Shown here: positions 18,001-27,498 of the stretch, one piece after another
Layout of the letters: every line of letters starts with the position of its first letter
How positions within the stretch are numbered: the first letter of the stretch is position 1
Source of the DNA: Putridiphycobacter sp045110285
Lineage (GTDB): Bacteria; Bacteroidota; Bacteroidia; Flavobacteriales_D; Crocinitomicaceae
Direction: 5' to 3'
NCBI GenBank assembly: GCA_045110285.1
Contig: JBGCGA010000057.1
Span: 14,315-78,314 of the forward strand
DNA length: 64,000 bases
Notes under the pieces: generated by a model
Told to the model about the DNA's origin: nothing
What the model saw: the letters and a program-made list of their open reading frames with translations, nothing else
The model's database searches: none
Made by a program: the position numbers and the translations under genes

Positions 18001-19623
18001 TTAGTACTTAATCAGCTTTTCAATTTTAGAATTTCTATCAACTAAATATGTGCCTGCTGCTAGACTTGATATATAAATAGTTAATTGTGCACTAGTTGTT
18101 GCAATAGTTTCAATTTGTAATTGACCAGTTACATCATAAATTCTGATGAATTCATTTGCTTCAGGCTTAATTATAATAAAATCTTCAGCCGGATTAGGAT
18201 AAAGGTTTTCTAATGATGTCAATTCAGTAATCTGAATCGATTTAATTTCTGAATAGTCTATCGTTCCATCAAAGTCCACTTGTTTGATTCTATAATAAGT
18301 TACTCCTCTACTTAAATCTGTATCAATAAAACTATAAACATTTTCTTGGGCAGAATTGCCTGCACCATCAATTTTTCTAACATCACCCCATTGGCTTCCA
18401 TTTAGTGATTTTTGAACTACAAAATAATCATTATTGGATTCAGAAGCAGTCACTCATTTCACTAATGCATCAGAATTATTTACCGGTTTCACTGCAAAAT
18501 CTAGAAATTCTACGGGCAAGGTCCAACAAAGACTTGCCGCACCATATTCAACTGATTTCGTATAAAAAGAATTTGGAGTATTTTGATTCCTATATTCTGT
18601 AAGCATCCACTCTGCATTTCTTTCTGCGCTTATCACTCTGCCTTCGTCAATTATGCCGTCAAAATAAAATGCGTTTTGTTCTTTGCGGCCTATATTTAAA
18701 TTCTCAACAGGTGTGCCAATTGGTCCAGTATGGTTGCCAGTGTTTCCTTGTTGAACGCCATCAATATAACACCGAATTACATTTGTAGTTCCATTATAAG
18801 TAAGTGCAACATAAAGCCAAGCATTTATTGAAACCCCATTATCTACAATGTCTTTTTCTCCAGTTCTTTGAAGTTCAATTCTAATGGTATTACTCAATAG
18901 AAACAGACTGTATCCGGGGTCATTCCATCCACCTCCTCGGTTAATGATATGTCCACTGACACTAGAACTGTTCATCCAAGCAGAAACTGTTAAGTCACCT
19001 CCAATGTTAGTTGAAGCATCTGCACCACAATCAAAGAAGTCATTCGATCAATCAAAATCAATTCCATTTCCAATTTGGCTTGGAACTAAATCCGTTGCAG
19101 TCATTGAACCATTTGCGATTCCATCATTTGTGTTAGATGTGTAATCTGTTAATTGAGGAGAAGTTCCAGCAGGAGATTGATTCATATTCCATACAGCGGC
19201 GTATTCTGCTCCCCAAACCGAGGTTGTTGGAGGATCAGTTGCAACCGCACTGTTCCCACAATACATGTGTATATTAGTGTTTGATGTTGCAAATAAAGTG
19301 GGTATTTTTACCCATGCAATATATTCTCCAGTTACTGGATTGTATTCTTCAATCTGATGGTCTAGTAAAGTGCTGCAATCTCCCAGTGTGAATACAATAT
19401 CATAACCATTGGTGTTTTGTACATTTCCTCCATTTGCAGTTGTTCTGAGATCCGCATCAGTAAAATTAACCAGCATTACAAAATCCAATAGATTGGTGGA
19501 TCCAGAAACTTCGGAAGAGTTAATAAACAATTGCTTGCCGAAATTGTATCCTGGTGGTTGAGCATGAATACTTGTAAAACTCACCAGAATTATAGTAGCT
19601 AATAAAAATCTTTTCAATTTCAT
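18001..19623 (-). pseudogene. LamG/DUF2341-type T9SS surface protein broken by two in-frame TGA codons
   Basis: One continuous minus-strand frame with a signal peptide (ends SIHAQ), a DUF2341-like region, a LamG/concanavalin-like domain (DLTVSAWM...), a C-terminal stretch of the kind found in T9SS proteins (ESNNDYFVVQKS, VTYYRIKQVDFDG) and a T9SS sorting domain (NLYPNPAED). It is interrupted by TGA at 19050-19048 and TGA at 18456-18454. Reading through restores domain motifs: DFD-x-SNDFFDCG, where family members usually have Gly, and ALVK-x-VTASESNND, where the usual residue is Trp. Each can arise by one base change (GGA to TGA, TGG to TGA). The ends and the rest of the frame are intact, so decay is recent, or these are sequence errors. 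Confidence 0.85.
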
Positions 19624-19736
19624 ATTTTACCGTCTAAAACAATACAATACACTACAAAATGGCAGTTATCTCTTCATTAAAGCGCAAGAAATCAGTGGTG
19701 ATTTGTCAATATTATTTACAAATCTACGTTTCTTTT

Positions 19737-20840
19737 TTAGGCCCTTCCTAGCGATTTTATCATTTTTGTATGATGCATCAAAGCGCTCATAAAAGTACTG
19801 TGCGAATGGTAAGGCACATTAAAATCCTGAGCTGTTTCCCTCACAATTTGAGATATTTTCTTATAATGAACGTGACAAATATTTGGGAATAAATGATGCT
19901 CAACTTGATAGTTAAGTCCACCAACGAACCAATACAAAAGCCGACTTTTAGGAGCGTAATTTGCTGTAGTTTCCATTTGGTGAATAGCAAAATTGTTATC
20001 TACAAAATTGTTCTCATCAGGCTTAACAAAGTCGGTTTCAGGCACAACGTGTGCTGGTTGAAACACAATCGCAAGTAAAAATCCAGCAATTAAATTTTTG
20101 AAAACAATAAAAACGGGAATCCACCACCAAGAAATTGGCAGGATTAAAATTGGAATCACTAATAACGTGATATAGTAAAAAACTTTACTAAATATTAGCT
20201 CTGCTAACAAGGCACCAAAATTTGAGTTTTCTGTTTTGGTTAATTCCATTTTTCTGTATCTGTATAGTTGTTTGAAGTCTTTAGCAGTCACCCATGATAC
20301 CGTCATTAAGCTATAAAAGAACCACACATAGAAGTGTTGGTACTTATGAATTGGTTTTAATTCAGCATTAGGAGAAAATCTCATAAATGGTGGAGGCGAA
20401 ATATCTTCGTCGTAGCCATGTATATTTGTATACGAATGGTGTAAAACGTTGTGCTGTACTTTCCACGTCACCGCATAACCACCAATTAAATTTACTATTT
20501 TTCCAACCCACTTATTCACATTGGCATTTTTAGAATAGGCTCCATGGTTTGCATCATGCATTACACTCATTCCTATTCCCGCCATTCCAAATCCCATTAG
20601 GGCGTACATTGCAAGAATAACCCAAATATTAGTTAGTCCAGCAAACAATATCATAGCTAGAGGCACAAAGTAAAGAGACACCATAAAAACAGTCTTTAAA
20701 ATCATACCTAAATTGGCATGCTTAGAAATGTTATTTTCTTTAAAATAGAGTCTTACCCTTTTGTTAAGAGTGGCACTAAATTCTCTTCCTACTTTAGGGG
20801 AAAATTTGATTGGCTTCAATCCTTGCTTAGATTCAGTCAT
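19737..20840 (-). CDS. Membrane fatty-acid desaturase (acyl-lipid/acyl-CoA type)
   Basis: 367-residue di-iron membrane enzyme that introduces a double bond into a fatty-acyl chain. The three histidine boxes are present: HDANH near residue 90, HNVLHH near 127, and QVEHH near 311. Four to five hydrophobic segments lie between them. The Q-x-x-HH third box is typical of front-end and delta-6-like or acyl-lipid desaturases. There is no fused cytochrome b5 domain, so electrons must come from a separate ferredoxin or reductase. Probably used for membrane fluidity. Monocistronic, with a clear promoter upstream. Confidence 0.9.
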   Translation of the reverse strand: MTESKQGLKPIKFSPKVGREFSATLNKRVRLYFKENNISKHANLGMILKTVFMVSLYFVPLAMILFAGLTNIWVILAMYALMGFGMAGIGMSVMHDANHGAYSKNANVNKWVGKIVNLIGGYAVTWKVQHNVLHHSYTNIHGYDEDISPPPFMRFSPNAELKPIHKYQHFYVWFFYSLMTVSWVTAKDFKQLYRYRKMELTKTENSNFGALLAELIFSKVFYYITLLVIPILILPISWWWIPVFIVFKNLIAGFLLAIVFQPAHVVPETDFVKPDENNFVDNNFAIHQMETTANYAPKSRLLYWFVGGLNYQVEHHLFPNICHVHYKKISQIVRETAQDFNVPYHSHSTFMSALMHHTKMIKSLGRA

Positions 20841-20864
20841 ATAATTCGATAATGATTAACAATG

Positions 20865-20895
20865 CAAATTTACAATTTTTATTATTCACCGCAAA
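20865..20895 (-). promoter_or_regulatory. Bacteroidota promoter of the desaturase gene
   Basis: On the minus strand a -33 TTTG (20895-20892), a 19-base spacer and a -7 TAAATTTG (20872-20865) match the Bacteroidota consensus fully. The -7 element is 24 bases before the start codon. Confidence 0.75.
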
Positions 20896-21131
20896 TGATT
20901 TTTATCTCTGTAACTAGGTTGGTTCGGTTTAAGGTATTATTTATTAGAAGTTTAAAGCTGTTCTGATATTAGTCATAATTTAAATCTTATTATTGTAAAC
21001 CTGACAATAACTATCTGTAATTCTAATGTATTTATATGTTTTTCAATGTTTTAAGGTGTTCCGTAAGGCTATTAACTATGTAAAGTTTACAATCATTTAT
21101 TTATTAACAATTATCGCAGGGAAATTTAGAG
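20896..21131. other. Divergent intergenic region without gene
   Basis: About 240 bases of AT-rich DNA between the desaturase and symporter promoters. I see no ORF with coding character, no tRNA and no strong hairpin. Confidence 0.5.
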
Positions 21132-21139
21132 TAGGTTTG
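21132..21139 (+). promoter_or_regulatory. -7 element of the sodium:solute symporter gene
   Basis: TAGGTTTG, an exact TAnnTTTG match, lies 23 bases before the ATG at 21163. No convincing -33 TTG. Confidence 0.5.
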
Positions 21140-21162
21140 GTCTTGTTATAAAAGTCTTAATT

Positions 21163-22662
21163 ATGGGTACTTATACAATCATTTTTATTCTAATCGCATA
21201 CTTTGTGGTTTTAGTATCTATATCGTTTTTAACAGGAAAAAAAACAGACAATGATACATTTTTTAAAGGCAATAGAAATAACAAGTGGTATGTTGTAGCT
21301 TTTGGAATGATTGGGGCTTCGCTGTCTGGCGTAACATTTATTTCTATACCAGGTACTGTTGCTACAAGTGGTTATACCTATCTTCAAATGTGTTTTGGAT
21401 ATATCGTAGGTTACATTATTATTGCTTTTGTTTTGCTGCCTCTGTATTACAGTCTTAATTTAACTTCCATTTATGAATTTTTAAAAACCAGGTTTGGCAT
21501 TTATACCTACAAAATGGGGGCCGCGTTTTTTGTACTGTCTAGAATAATTGGTGCAGCTTTGAGGATGTATCTAGTTGCTAATGTATTGCAGGAATTTGTG
21601 TTTAAAGGAATGGGTATTTCTTTTGAAGTAACAGTTGCCATCAGTATTTTACTAATTTGGATATACACTTTTCGAGGTGGTATAAAAACCATTATTTGGA
21701 CCGACACCTTGCAAACTTTATTTATGTTGGTAGCTGTTGGATTGAGTGTTTACTTAATTTCGACAGACTTAGGAATAGACATCTCAAATATTTACAGCGA
21801 ATTGAGGGATTCAAATATGGGGCAAGTTTTACAAGTAACCGATTCAAATGCCAAGAGTTTTTGGTGGAAAGGATTACTAGGTGGGATGTTTATTACGCTT
21901 GGTATGACAGGAGTGGATCAAGATATGATGCAAAAAAATCTAACTTGCGAATCATTAAAAGGGGCGAAAAAAAATATGATTTCTTTAGGGATTGTTCTAT
22001 TTTTTGTCAATATCATTTTTTTGACTCTCGGTGGTTTGCTGTTTTTGTTTATTGAGGCAAATCCGGATGTGATGGCAATTTGGCAATCACATGGTGATGT
22101 GCCCGACAATGACTTACTATTTGCTTCAATTGCATTAGAGGGAGGATTACCAATAGTTTTAGGAGTGTTTTTTTTACTGGGATTGATAGCAGCAGCATAT
22201 TCCAGCGCTGACTCTGCATTAACCTCATTAACTACCTCTGTCAGTATCGATTTTTTTAATCTTAACAATAAAAACAAGGCGCAGCAGGAGAAAATTAGAC
22301 GTTGGGTGCATGTAGCCATGTCATTTGCATTGTTAATTACCATTGTAATTTTTAAATGGATAAAAAGCGATAGCGTGGTTTGGGAATTATTTGCAGCTGC
22401 AAATTTCACCTACGGTCCTTTGCTTGGTTTATTTTTATTTGGAGCTATTTCAAAACGAAAAGTCGCAGATATAGCTGCGTTCATAATTACTGTTGGCATT
22501 GCAGCTATCGTTTTTGTCATTATGCAAAACAGCATATACATATTCGGTGAGTACCAGTTCGGTTCTGAGTTATTGGGTGTAAACGCAATCTTAGTCTTTG
22601 TTTTTCTATATGTTTTCTCAGTAAAAAAAACCAATTTACCGACTCAAAATGAATTTAAGTAG
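21163..22662 (+). CDS. Sodium:solute symporter (SSS family)
   Basis: 499-residue inner-membrane transporter with about 13 hydrophobic segments, the length and topology of the SSS family (LeuT fold). Recognisable stretches are GRNNKW-like FKGNRNNKWYVV early, SGVTFISIPG (conserved TM region), YRGGIKT-like TFRGGIKTIIWTD and AAYSSADSALTSLTTSVSIDF in TM8, which carries Ser/Asp residues of the Na2 site. The substrate (sugar, amino acid, sialic acid or others) cannot be inferred. It has its own promoter, and the next gene, trxA, also has its own promoter. Confidence 0.9.
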   Translation: MGTYTIIFILIAYFVVLVSISFLTGKKTDNDTFFKGNRNNKWYVVAFGMIGASLSGVTFISIPGTVATSGYTYLQMCFGYIVGYIIIAFVLLPLYYSLNLTSIYEFLKTRFGIYTYKMGAAFFVLSRIIGAALRMYLVANVLQEFVFKGMGISFEVTVAISILLIWIYTFRGGIKTIIWTDTLQTLFMLVAVGLSVYLISTDLGIDISNIYSELRDSNMGQVLQVTDSNAKSFWWKGLLGGMFITLGMTGVDQDMMQKNLTCESLKGAKKNMISLGIVLFFVNIIFLTLGGLLFLFIEANPDVMAIWQSHGDVPDNDLLFASIALEGGLPIVLGVFFLLGLIAAAYSSADSALTSLTTSVSIDFFNLNNKNKAQQEKIRRWVHVAMSFALLITIVIFKWIKSDSVVWELFAAANFTYGPLLGLFLFGAISKRKVADIAAFIITVGIAAIVFVIMQNSIYIFGEYQFGSELLGVNAILVFVFLYVFSVKKTNLPTQNEFK

Positions 22663-22710
22663 GTTTACAATAAACTGACAAAACTGCAGTTAAAAATAAA
22701 TGGTATTCTA

Positions 22711-22741
22711 TTTGTAATAACGGAAATAGAAATTAATTTTG
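22711..22741 (+). promoter_or_regulatory. Bacteroidota promoter of trxA
   Basis: -33 TTTG (22711-22714), a 19-base spacer and -7 TAATTTTG (22734-22741), an exact consensus match, 35 bases before the trxA ATG. Confidence 0.78.
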
Positions 22742-22776
22742 CGTAAGCATTTAATATTACAACAAAACAAAATAAT

Positions 22777-23094
22777 ATGGCATTAGAATTTACAGCTGAT
22801 AACTTTGAGGAATTAGCAAAAAAATCAGACAAACCAGTAATGGTAGACTTTTGGGCAGCATGGTGTGGACCGTGCAGAATGGTAGGGCCAATTGTCGAAG
22901 AAATGGCAAACGAATTTGAAGGAAAAGCAGTGATCGGTAAGGTTGATGTGGATGCACATGGTGCAATTTCAGCTGAATTCGGAGTAAGAAATATTCCCAC
23001 AATTATTTTTATGAAAAATGGAGAAGTTGTTGATAAGTCAGTTGGAGCAGTACCAAAAGCTCAATTAGTTGAAAAACTAGAAGCTTTAATGTAA
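22777..23094 (+). CDS. trxA: Thioredoxin
   Basis: 105-residue cytosolic dithiol oxidoreductase. The active site W-C-G-P-C has Cys30 and Cys33. The cis-proline loop is RNIPTIIF, and the C-terminal GAVPKAQLVEKL is typical. It is reduced by thioredoxin reductase, whose gene (trxB) lies at 43142 on the other strand. It is flanked by a strong promoter and an intrinsic terminator, so transcribed alone. Confidence 0.96.
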   Translation: MALEFTADNFEELAKKSDKPVMVDFWAAWCGPCRMVGPIVEEMANEFEGKAVIGKVDVDAHGAISAEFGVRNIPTIIFMKNGEVVDKSVGAVPKAQLVEKLEALM

Positions 23095-23115
23095 TAAGCT
23101 TTTTAGATCACTATG

Positions 23116-23145
23116 AAACACCCGTCTTTGAATGGGTGTTTTTGT
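23116..23145 (+). terminator. Intrinsic terminator of trxA
   Basis: Stem AAACACCC / GGGTGTTT (23116-23123 with 23134-23141), a 10-base loop, then T's. The hairpin lies inside the longest possible reading of the next gene, which argues for the later start of that gene at 23158. Confidence 0.8.
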
Positions 23146-23157
23146 TTATACACCTTT

Positions 23158-23730
23158 ATGAAAAAAGAATTTTGGGATTCAAGATGGGAAAATAATCAAA
23201 TCGGTTGGGATCTTGAACAGGTATCGCCACCCATTAAAGCATATATTGATCAACTTGAAAATAAGACTATAAAAATATTGATTCCTGGATGCGGAAATGC
23301 CTATGAAGCCGAATATTTATATGAAAATGGTTTTAAAAATGTTTTTATTGTAGAAATATCCAACTTAGCAGTTCAATCTTTTATGAATCGCTATCCAGCA
23401 TTTCCGAAAAATCATATCTTTAACGAAGATTTCTTTGATTTTGATGAGCAATTCGATATGGTATTAGAACAAACTTTTTTTTGTGCGATTGATCCATCTC
23501 GCAGAAACGATTACGTAAAAAAAATGTCTCAACTACTTAAGCCACAAGGAAAAGTAGTCGGAGTTCTGTTTAATCGCAACTTTCCGGAAGGGCCACCTTT
23601 TGGAGGCAATGCTAAGGAATACAAAGAAAGGTTTGAAAAATTCTTTACCATTAAAACAATCGAAGAATGCTATAATTCTATTCAACCACGTCAGGGAAGC
23701 GAAGTTTTTATTAATTTGCAGGTAAAATGA
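23158..23730 (+). CDS. Thiopurine S-methyltransferase-like SAM-dependent methyltransferase
   Basis: 190-residue class I methyltransferase of the TPMT family. Signatures are FWDSRWENNQIGWDL at the N-terminus (W-x5-GW), ILIPGCGNAYEAEYL (SAM motif I, GCG) and LEQTFFCAID. Family members methylate thiols, halides or selenium/tellurium compounds, so the substrate here is open. I use ATG 23158 (M-K-K-E-F-W) because the frame upstream runs through the trxA terminator. First gene of a five-gene operon reaching 28200; its end overlaps the next gene by 4 bases (ATGA). Confidence 0.85.
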   Translation: MKKEFWDSRWENNQIGWDLEQVSPPIKAYIDQLENKTIKILIPGCGNAYEAEYLYENGFKNVFIVEISNLAVQSFMNRYPAFPKNHIFNEDFFDFDEQFDMVLEQTFFCAIDPSRRNDYVKKMSQLLKPQGKVVGVLFNRNFPEGPPFGGNAKEYKERFEKFFTIKTIEECYNSIQPRQGSEVFINLQVK

Positions 23731-24266
23731 AATATTTCAATATTATTTCTTCTTGCATTTTTTTTGCGTTAGTAAGTTGCCAAGTCAGCGATAACAAAAA
23801 TAAAAGTGATACTTCAAAGTCATACAAAGAGTTGACATCAGCAAAGTATGATGCAGTTGCAATCAACAATCAAGTATCCAGTATCCAAAAAGGAATAGTT
23901 AAAGTGGTTGACAGTGTATTTAAATCTGACACCACAACAGTTAATCAAAAAATAAGTGATGCGATTTTTGACTTTGATATTAGTATCAGTAGGTTAGAAT
24001 CGATAGGTAAGGAGCATGAAGTGGCAGATTATTTTGGAAACTCTGTCATTAAATTAATTGAGTTTTATAAAAGTGAATTTGAAGGCGAGTTTATTTCAGT
24101 TGTAAAAGTTCTGAAAAAGATAGAAGTTAATGAAACTGAAAAAAACTTTTTAAATGAATACGACCAGAGTTTTGCCAATACAGAAGCAGTTTTATTTCAA
24201 GATATTTTAGTTAGACAAGATAGTTTTGCAAAATATTTTTCAATTGGATTGACTGATAAATTGTAA
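23727..24266 (+). CDS. Lipoprotein of unknown function
   Basis: 179 residues with a lipoprotein signal (lipobox LVSC, Cys near residue 19). The mature part is highly charged, mostly helical and free of Cys, with two long amphipathic helices (about 50-110 and 115-165). I do not recognise a family. ATG overlaps the methyltransferase stop by 4 bases, so it is translationally coupled. Twenty-nine bases separate it from the FAD oxidoreductase. Confidence 0.75.
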   Translation: MKYFNIISSCIFFALVSCQVSDNKNKSDTSKSYKELTSAKYDAVAINNQVSSIQKGIVKVVDSVFKSDTTTVNQKISDAIFDFDISISRLESIGKEHEVADYFGNSVIKLIEFYKSEFEGEFISVVKVLKKIEVNETEKNFLNEYDQSFANTEAVLFQDILVRQDSFAKYFSIGLTDKL

Positions 24267-24295
24267 GGAAAAATAAATTAATAAGACATAAGCAT

Positions 24296-25642
24296 ATGGC
24301 AAAAATAGTAATTATTGGTAATGGAATTGCAGGTGTAACTGCAGCTCGCCATATCCGAAAATTAAGTGATAATAGCATTACAATTGTATCTTCCGAAACA
24401 AAATACTTTTTTTCTAGAACTGCTCTAATGTATGTTTATATGGGGCATATGAAATTTGAACATACTGAGCCCTATGAACCTTGGTTTTGGAAAAAAAACA
24501 GAATTGATCTTGTCGAAGATTTGGTTGAAAAAGTTGATACAAACGAAAAATCTTTAGTCCTTAAGTCCGGTAGTAGTTTAACTTATGATAAATTAATTAT
24601 TGCTACAGGTAGTAAGCCAAATAAGTTTGGTTGGCCAGGTCAGGATGCAGCCGGAGTTTTAGGAATGTATCATAAGCAAGATTTGGATAATCTTGAAAAA
24701 TGGGCGCCTGATAATTCAGTGTGTAAAAGAGCCGTTGTAGTTGGAGGTGGATTAATAGGAATAGAGCTTGTTGAAATGCTATTGTCCCGAAAAATCCCAG
24801 TAACTTTTTTAGTTAGAGAAAATAGTTTTTGGAGTGGTGTTTTGCCTAAAGAAGAATCTAATCTGATAACTCAACATATTCAGTCGCATCATGTAGATTT
24901 GAGGTTGTCAACTAATCTCGAGGAAATCATCATTGATGACCGAGGTAGAGCTAAAGCTATTAAAATCAAAGAAACTGGAGAAATAATAGATTGTCAAGTG
25001 GTTGGTTTAACAGCAGGTGTATCACCCAATATTGATTTCTTAAAAAATTCTAACATAGAAATAGGAAAAGGTGTTAAGGTCAATCCATTTTTAGAAACTA
25101 ATGTGGAAAATGTATATGCCATTGGTGATTGTGCCGAACAACATGAGGGAATAGGCCAAAGGCGACCTATAGAAGCTGTGTGGTATACTGGTAGGATGAT
25201 GGGTGAAACTGTGGCTCAAACAATTTGTGACAATAGAATGAAGTATCAACCTGGACACTGGTTCAATTCCGCTAAATTTATGGATATAGAATACCAAACT
25301 TATGGATGGGTTTGGGCACAACCTAAAGATAATGAATCGCGATTTTATTGGCAACATCCCATAAAAGAAGTGGCCATTCACATCAGTTTTAATAAAAATT
25401 CACATGAGTTTATTGGTATAAACACGTTTGGTATCAGAATGCGACACGAATTTTTTGATAGGGCTTTAAGTAAAAAGTGGTCAGTAGAAGATGTTTTAAC
25501 GCATTTGGCAGACGCCAACTTCGATCCTGAATTTTACAGAGCACATGAAAAAAGCATAATTGATAGTTTCAATATTGAGCATAACACAAGTATCACTTTA
25601 AAGAAAAAGAGTTGGAAACGTATTTTTCAAATCTCAAATTAA
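24296..25642 (+). CDS. FAD/NAD(P)-dependent pyridine nucleotide-disulfide-type oxidoreductase
   Basis: 448 residues. The N-terminal FAD-binding site is IIGNGIAGVTAARHI (GxGxxG, residues 5-19). The NAD(P) site is VVVGGGLIGIELVEML near 147, and the FAD-ribityl motif TNVENVYAIGDCAE is near 270-283. This is the nitrite-reductase/rubredoxin-reductase/BFD branch. There is no CxxxxC redox disulfide near the FAD site, so it is not a lipoamide- or glutathione-reductase type. A 130-residue C-terminal region (after about 320) rich in Trp, His and Phe is unusual. The next gene, a membrane polyferredoxin, starts 5 bases later and is the likely electron partner (inference). Confidence 0.88.
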   Translation: MAKIVIIGNGIAGVTAARHIRKLSDNSITIVSSETKYFFSRTALMYVYMGHMKFEHTEPYEPWFWKKNRIDLVEDLVEKVDTNEKSLVLKSGSSLTYDKLIIATGSKPNKFGWPGQDAAGVLGMYHKQDLDNLEKWAPDNSVCKRAVVVGGGLIGIELVEMLLSRKIPVTFLVRENSFWSGVLPKEESNLITQHIQSHHVDLRLSTNLEEIIIDDRGRAKAIKIKETGEIIDCQVVGLTAGVSPNIDFLKNSNIEIGKGVKVNPFLETNVENVYAIGDCAEQHEGIGQRRPIEAVWYTGRMMGETVAQTICDNRMKYQPGHWFNSAKFMDIEYQTYGWVWAQPKDNESRFYWQHPIKEVAIHISFNKNSHEFIGINTFGIRMRHEFFDRALSKKWSVEDVLTHLADANFDPEFYRAHEKSIIDSFNIEHNTSITLKKKSWKRIFQISN

Positions 25643-25647
25643 ATAAT

Positions 25648-27483
25648 ATGAAAAATATAAGAACTGCAGGATTTATTGTTTTCCTATTGGGAATTTTCTT
25701 GTTTATTTCATCAATTTTTAGCGGCGACTATCAATTGACAGATAGCAAAATTCAAGCATATTTCGATAGTACACCTGACTCAACTGATTTAGGAGATACA
25801 ATTGCAAAGAGTTTTCTTGAGGCAGTTGAATCTTATCAACTGGAAAATAGCTTGCCTACTAACAATGTATTGAATTTTAATGCAGCGCTCCCAAAAATAA
25901 TTGCTATTCAAAATAACAACATTTCCTCTGAGCTTGCTGATGTTGAAGGTCTATCTAATGCAGACGTTGAAGTTCTGCTAGGCGCAGTTTCAAAAAATGA
26001 TCAAATTAATTATTCCGAAACTCTCATCAGAGACGTTTTTGCAGACAATAATTCTAAAATTAAACTTTTGGTTGATAATACTTCTTGGATGTACACTGAC
26101 CAAAGGGAATATAAAAGTATTGAAGAGTTTCAATCAACATTACTTCCAAAAATTAAAGAACTCAATAGCACAGTCGGTCGAAAGTACCATGTTTCTGCTG
26201 AGGGTTGGTCACTTCTTAATATAAATAAGGCCATGGTTGAAAGTGGTATTAAGAATTCTGTATGGTTGTGGTTTTTCTTAACTTTTGGTTTAATAATTAT
26301 TGGGTCGGTTGTTTATAATTCAACCAATTTAAAATTACTAGGAAAAGCTGGAATCAAAAATGATGGCATTTATCATTCTTCAGCAACCAATCGTGGATGG
26401 GTGGCATGGATCGTATTATTGTTTTTAGTAGGGTTTTATATCGCTTTGTATTTCTATCCGCAATACATTGGAAACTTGGTGCTTTTGGTTGACCCTATTA
26501 GTCGTTTTTTAAGTGGAAATGACGCCAGTCAATGGTTTTTATATGGCTTCATATATTGTGTTGCTATGTCAGTAATGGCAATAAGAATGTATATTAAATA
26601 TCGTCATAATAGATATCAGATTTTTAGAACAACAGTTGTGTTGTTTTTTCAAATTGCATTTGCCTTTATCATACCCGAAATTTTGGTTAAGCTAAATATG
26701 CCATACTATGATTTCAAAAATGCTTGGCCACTAGATTATGATTTCTTTTTTGAATTTAACATTAATAATTTAATGGAAAATGGAACCATGGGTATATTTA
26801 TGTTGGTTTGGGGTATTGTTCTAACAGCTATCATAGTGCCTATAATGGTTTACTTTTTTGGGAAAAGGTGGTACTGCTCTTGGGTATGCGGCTGTGGTGG
26901 TCTAGCAGAAACCTTAGGGGACCCTTACCGTCAATTATCAAATAAAAAGATGTGGGCTTGGAAATTGGAAAGATATCTAGTGCATGGCGTGCTCGTATTT
27001 GCAGTGTTAATGACAGCATTAGTTCTGTATACATTTTTCACAGGTTCGTCAAGTTTCTTTGGTATTGACAGTTATAATATCTCAAAAACTTACGGGTTTT
27101 TAATCGGCTCAATATTTTCGGGTGTAATTGGAACTGGTTTTTACCCAATTTTTGGTAATAGAACTTGGTGCCGATTTGGTTGCCCTTTGGCAGCCTACAT
27201 GGGAATAGTACAACGTTTTAAATCACGATTTAGAATAACAACTAACGGAGGGCAATGTATATCTTGTGGCAATTGTTCAACCTACTGCGAGCAAGGTATT
27301 GATGTGCGAGCATACGCTCAAAAGGGGCAAAACATTATTCGAGCATCATGTGTTGGCTGTGGTGTGTGTTCAGCAGTTTGTCCTCGAGGCGTATTGAAGT
27401 TAGAAAACGGACCTGAAGAGGGTAGAATTAGTTCTGATAATCCAATTGTTTTTGGAAATGATGGATTTAAAATTCAAAAATAA
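25648..27483 (+). CDS. Membrane 4Fe-4S polyferredoxin (NapH/CcoG-like)
   Basis: 611 residues. An N-terminal anchor (about 5-23) precedes a periplasmic-looking region (25-200), then six or more transmembrane segments, then iron-sulphur motifs. Near 408-418 there is YCSWVCGCGG and near 512 WCRFGCPLA, the paired CxxxCx motifs of NapH/RdxA membrane ferredoxins. Two 4Fe-4S signatures follow: CISCGNCSTYC and CVGCGVCSAVCP (about 535-580). I chose the ATG at 25648, which starts the hydrophobic anchor; the in-frame upstream ATG lies within the preceding gene. Probable role: electron transfer across or to the membrane with the FAD protein. The acceptor is unknown. Confidence 0.87.
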   Translation: MKNIRTAGFIVFLLGIFLFISSIFSGDYQLTDSKIQAYFDSTPDSTDLGDTIAKSFLEAVESYQLENSLPTNNVLNFNAALPKIIAIQNNNISSELADVEGLSNADVEVLLGAVSKNDQINYSETLIRDVFADNNSKIKLLVDNTSWMYTDQREYKSIEEFQSTLLPKIKELNSTVGRKYHVSAEGWSLLNINKAMVESGIKNSVWLWFFLTFGLIIIGSVVYNSTNLKLLGKAGIKNDGIYHSSATNRGWVAWIVLLFLVGFYIALYFYPQYIGNLVLLVDPISRFLSGNDASQWFLYGFIYCVAMSVMAIRMYIKYRHNRYQIFRTTVVLFFQIAFAFIIPEILVKLNMPYYDFKNAWPLDYDFFFEFNINNLMENGTMGIFMLVWGIVLTAIIVPIMVYFFGKRWYCSWVCGCGGLAETLGDPYRQLSNKKMWAWKLERYLVHGVLVFAVLMTALVLYTFFTGSSSFFGIDSYNISKTYGFLIGSIFSGVIGTGFYPIFGNRTWCRFGCPLAAYMGIVQRFKSRFRITTNGGQCISCGNCSTYCEQGIDVRAYAQKGQNIIRASCVGCGVCSAVCPRGVLKLENGPEEGRISSDNPIVFGNDGFKIQK

Positions 27484-27498
27484 TTTGAAGGATTCAAA

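Noticed and set aside
18405..18602. Short plus-strand ORF opposite the LamG pseudogene
   Set aside because: Antisense shadow; composition follows the minus-strand gene.
19048..19050. Idea that TGA encodes an amino acid genome-wide
   Set aside because: Many normal genes here end at TGA (e.g. asnB at 3355-3357, GT4 at 39675-39677), so TGA is a regular stop.
22681..22700. Palindromic AACTGCAGTT near the symporter end
   Set aside because: Ten-base symmetrical site only, no T-run; most likely chance in AT-rich DNA.
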